A DNA stretch of 6,910 nucleotides. Origin: Spirochaetota bacterium. Lineage in GTDB: Bacteria; Spirochaetota; Spirochaetia; Treponematales; Treponemataceae. The notes below the pieces were generated by a model. It did not search any database. It was not told the origin of the DNA and saw only the letters and a program-made list of their open reading frames with translations. The translations under genes and the position numbers were made by a program. Where the stretch lies: NCBI GenBank assembly GCA_029571425.1, contig JAKPSR010000226.1, positions 1 through 6,910 on the forward strand, read 5' to 3'. Shown piece by piece: positions 4,955-6,910 of the stretch (the first letter of the stretch is position 1; each line of letters begins with the position of its first letter).

Positions 4955-6259
4955 ATGGAACTCGTAATCCTGCTCGCGCTGGTATTCCTCAACGGCTTTT
5001 TCTCGTTCTCCGAGATCGCCCTCGTCTCGAGCAAGAAGGCGAAGCTCGAGGCCCTCGCGGCCTCGCGTCGGGGCGCGCGAACCGCCCTCAAGCTCCGCGA
5101 GAATTCCGAGAACTTCCTCTCAGCCATCCAAGTAGGGATTACCCTAATAGGAATCGTGACCGGCGTATACGGCGGGATGAACGTCGCCGACGACGTGGCG
5201 CCGCTCGTCTCCGTCGTCCCCCGGCTCGCGCCCTACGCGCACGAGATCGCGCTCGCGCTCACCGTCGTCGCGATCACCTACGTATCGATCGTCCTCGGCG
5301 AGCTCGTGCCCAAGACGATCGCGCTCTCCGACCCGGAGGGAATGGCCGCGCTCGTCGCGCCGGCGATACACGGCTTCAGCGTCGTCTTCTTCCCCGTCGT
5401 GCGCGTTCTTTCGGGGTCGACGAACCTTATCAGCGCAGCCCTCCGAATCAAGAAGCAGGGCGAGCAGGTGACGGAGGAGGAACTCCGCCAGTTGCTGAAG
5501 ACCGCATCGAGCGAAGGCGTCATCGAGAAAGAGCAAAAGTACATCCACGAGAACCTATTCTATTTTTCCGACAAGCGCGCGAAGCACCTGATGACACACC
5601 GCACCGAGATCGACTGGGTCGACATCACGCGCCCCTTCGACGAGGTACTCGCCGAGATCAAGCGCTCACGGCACGGCAAGGTCATATGCTGCGAGGGAGG
5701 GCTCGACGGTATCGTCGGCTACGTCAAGGTGCGCGACGTCCTCGCCGCCTGCGACTCGGGCGAGCCCGTCGACCTCAAGGCCATGATCGTCAAGCCGCCG
5801 ATCGTCACCGAGAACGCGGAGGCCCAGCGGGTCCTCGACCTCTTCAAGCGCGAGCACGTTTATTTCTGCTTCGTCATAGACGAATACGGCGGCTTCGAGG
5901 GGATCATCACGCTATACGACATCGTCGAGAACATCCTCGGGGAGATACCCGAGGAGGGCGAGGACTACGAGCCGGACGTATTCGTCCGCGAGGACATGTC
6001 GGTTCTCGTCAGCGGCGACGCCCCGGTCGAGCGTCTCACCGAGATCATCGAGGGCTTCTCGGTCGACTTCGAGACGATCGACTACTCGACCGTGGCGGGC
6101 TTCGTCGTCAGCAACATGAGCAAGGTTCCCGAGGTCGGCGACCGCATCGAGGTCCTCGGCCACGTCATCGAGGTCGTCGACACCGACGCGCACCGCATCG
6201 ACAAGATACTCGTCTACCGGAGCGACTCGGGCGGCGAGGAAGGCGAGCCGCCGGAGTGA
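4955..6259 (+). CDS. CNNM / CBS-pair / CorC_HlyC transporter-associated protein (hemolysin C-type)
   Basis: A 434-residue protein with the full HlyC/CorC architecture. A CNNM (DUF21) membrane domain occupies about 1-165, with helices near 1-24, 57-74, 98-117 and 132-152, and GELVPKTIAL at 115-124. A CBS pair follows at about 205-335, including DEYGG (309-313) and LYDIVENILGEI (320-331). A CorC_HlyC domain at about 345-423 contains TVAGFV (379-384). An acidic tail ends the protein. Relatives are linked to magnesium or cobalt efflux and adenosine-nucleotide sensing by CBS domains; the hemolysin name is historical. The start is the only ATG fitting the N-terminal helix. A TTG at 4865 would run back into the permease gene and is unlikely. 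No ribosome site precedes this ATG, and the promoter at 4920-4948 predicts a leaderless message. Confidence 0.93.
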   Translation: MELVILLALVFLNGFFSFSEIALVSSKKAKLEALAASRRGARTALKLRENSENFLSAIQVGITLIGIVTGVYGGMNVADDVAPLVSVVPRLAPYAHEIALALTVVAITYVSIVLGELVPKTIALSDPEGMAALVAPAIHGFSVVFFPVVRVLSGSTNLISAALRIKKQGEQVTEEELRQLLKTASSEGVIEKEQKYIHENLFYFSDKRAKHLMTHRTEIDWVDITRPFDEVLAEIKRSRHGKVICCEGGLDGIVGYVKVRDVLAACDSGEPVDLKAMIVKPPIVTENAEAQRVLDLFKREHVYFCFVIDEYGGFEGIITLYDIVENILGEIPEEGEDYEPDVFVREDMSVLVSGDAPVERLTEIIEGFSVDFETIDYSTVAGFVVSNMSKVPEVGDRIEVLGHVIEVVDTDAHRIDKILVYRSDSGGEEGEPPE

Positions 6260-6910
6260 TCAGTCGCGTACCGCGCGTTCCTTCGCGAGGGCGAAGGCGA
6301 AGAGCGCGACGGCGGCGGACTGAACGGCGACGGAGAACGCCACGAGGGGCGCGGACCCATACGCGTCGTAGAGCGCGCCTATCGCCAGGCTTCCCAGGAA
6401 CCACGCCGCGCCGAATATCGTGTGGAACAACCCGAACGCCCTCCCCCTGCGGTCTTCCGTCACTCGGTCCCCGATGGCGGCCTTCAGTATCGACTCCTGC
6501 GTCCCGACGCTGATCCCCCAAAGGGTCATGCCAGCCAGTATGCCGGGAATCGGCGCGAGGAAGACGAGCGGCGCCGTGAACACCTCGGCGACGAAAAGCA
6601 CGAGCAAGGCCTTGAGACCGAAGCGGTCGTAGAGCGAGCCGACGACGATCGCCGCGGCGGCGTCGACCGCCATCGCGCCCGCGTAAAGGAGCGGTATCGC
6701 CCGCTCGGGAAAGGAACCCGCGCGCGACAGATGGAGCCCTATTAACGGGAAATCGGTGATGCCCATCGCCAAGAGCCCGGCGGAACCGGTTATCAGCCAA
6801 AACGACAGGGGAAAGCCTGCGAAGGCAACCTGCGGGGTCTTCGTCGGTATCTCGAACCGCTCGGGGTGCGGGAACACGAAGCGCGCGACAACGGTGATCC
6901 CGACGGCGAG
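6260..6910 (-). CDS. Major facilitator superfamily transporter, C-terminal half, cut by window edge
   Basis: The minus-strand frame is open from position 6910 to the TGA at 6262-6260, giving 216 residues, and its beginning lies outside the window. A GTG at 6877 is an internal codon rather than a likely start, since the coding frame continues upstream into another hydrophobic stretch (LAVGITVVARF). The visible part corresponds to the last six helices of a 12-helix MFS carrier, after a short loop, FPHPERFEIPTKT. GSLYDRFGLKAL is the MFS motif between the second and third helices of a half. GDRVTEDRRGRAFGLFH is the basic loop typical of the centre of the half, and GALYDAYG is a second weaker motif copy. 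It would be a secondary transporter in the cytoplasmic membrane. The substrate cannot be inferred. It converges directly on the CNNM gene. Confidence 0.85.
   Translation of the reverse strand, partial: LAVGITVVARFVFPHPERFEIPTKTPQVAFAGFPLSFWLITGSAGLLAMGITDFPLIGLHLSRAGSFPERAIPLLYAGAMAVDAAAAIVVGSLYDRFGLKALLVLFVAEVFTAPLVFLAPIPGILAGMTLWGISVGTQESILKAAIGDRVTEDRRGRAFGLFHTIFGAAWFLGSLAIGALYDAYGSAPLVAFSVAVQSAAVALFAFALAKERAVRD
6280..6297. repeat. Hairpin just past the CNNM stop, inside the MFS gene
   Basis: CCTTCGC (6280-6286) and GCGAAGG (6291-6297) form a perfect 7-bp stem with loop GAGG, 21 bases beyond the CNNM stop. No T-run follows. It lies within MFS codons for the last residues, so it may be incidental. 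It is nevertheless the only candidate 3' structure for either convergent transcript. Confidence 0.3.

Noticed and set aside
4939..6513. 524-codon rightward frame over the CNNM gene
   Set aside because: It is extremely Arg-rich, in the +1-type shadow phase of a clear CNNM/CBS/CorC gene.
1..6910. CRISPR array, tRNA, rRNA, insertion sequence or phage module
   Set aside because: No spaced direct repeats, tRNA-like folds, rRNA-like conserved stretches, transposase or phage gene products were seen on either strand.

Overview
This is a GC-rich, gene-dense bacterial chromosomal segment with strong Shine-Dalgarno sites (AAGGAG/AGGAGG), short intergenic gaps and sigma70-like promoters. It has no tRNA, rRNA, transposase or CRISPR array, and reads as ordinary chromosome rather than a mobile island. 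A truncated exported sensor with a carbohydrate-binding-like ectodomain followed by membrane helices (7TMR-DISM style), a lipobox-type serine hydrolase and a DUF4332 helix-hairpin-helix protein together suggest a free-living anaerobe-type lineage, possibly a GC-rich spirochaete. That assignment is an inference of moderate to low confidence.

Layout. Positions 1-674 (minus) hold the N-terminal 224 residues of a membrane sensor-like protein that runs off the left edge. A 177-base divergent control region follows, with two well-formed back-to-back promoters and an 8-bp inverted repeat covering both -35 boxes. Rightward come a divergent DapB-family reductase (852-1628), a beta-lactamase-fold lipoprotein (1682-2827), a DUF4332 double-HhH protein (2913-3317) and an unrecognised four-helix membrane protein (3354-3770). 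This block closes with a textbook Rho-independent terminator (3791-3821). Next is a translationally coupled pair of half-permeases (3881-4363 and 4360-4923, ATGA overlap) whose sequences are clearly homologous to each other. A CNNM/CBS/CorC-type transporter (4955-6259) follows, with a promoter placed so that the transcript is predicted to start at the A of its ATG (leaderless). The C-terminal half of an MFS transporter (6260-6910, minus) converges on it with no base between the two stop codons.

The genes do not form one obvious pathway. The most coherent units are the DUF4332/membrane-protein pair, which ends at the terminator, and the two-gene permease. The points most worth follow-up are the two-gene homologous permease, the predicted leaderless CNNM gene, the unusual active-site loops of the DapB-like enzyme, and the symmetric divergent promoter region. 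I saw no clear evidence of a wholly new multi-gene system.
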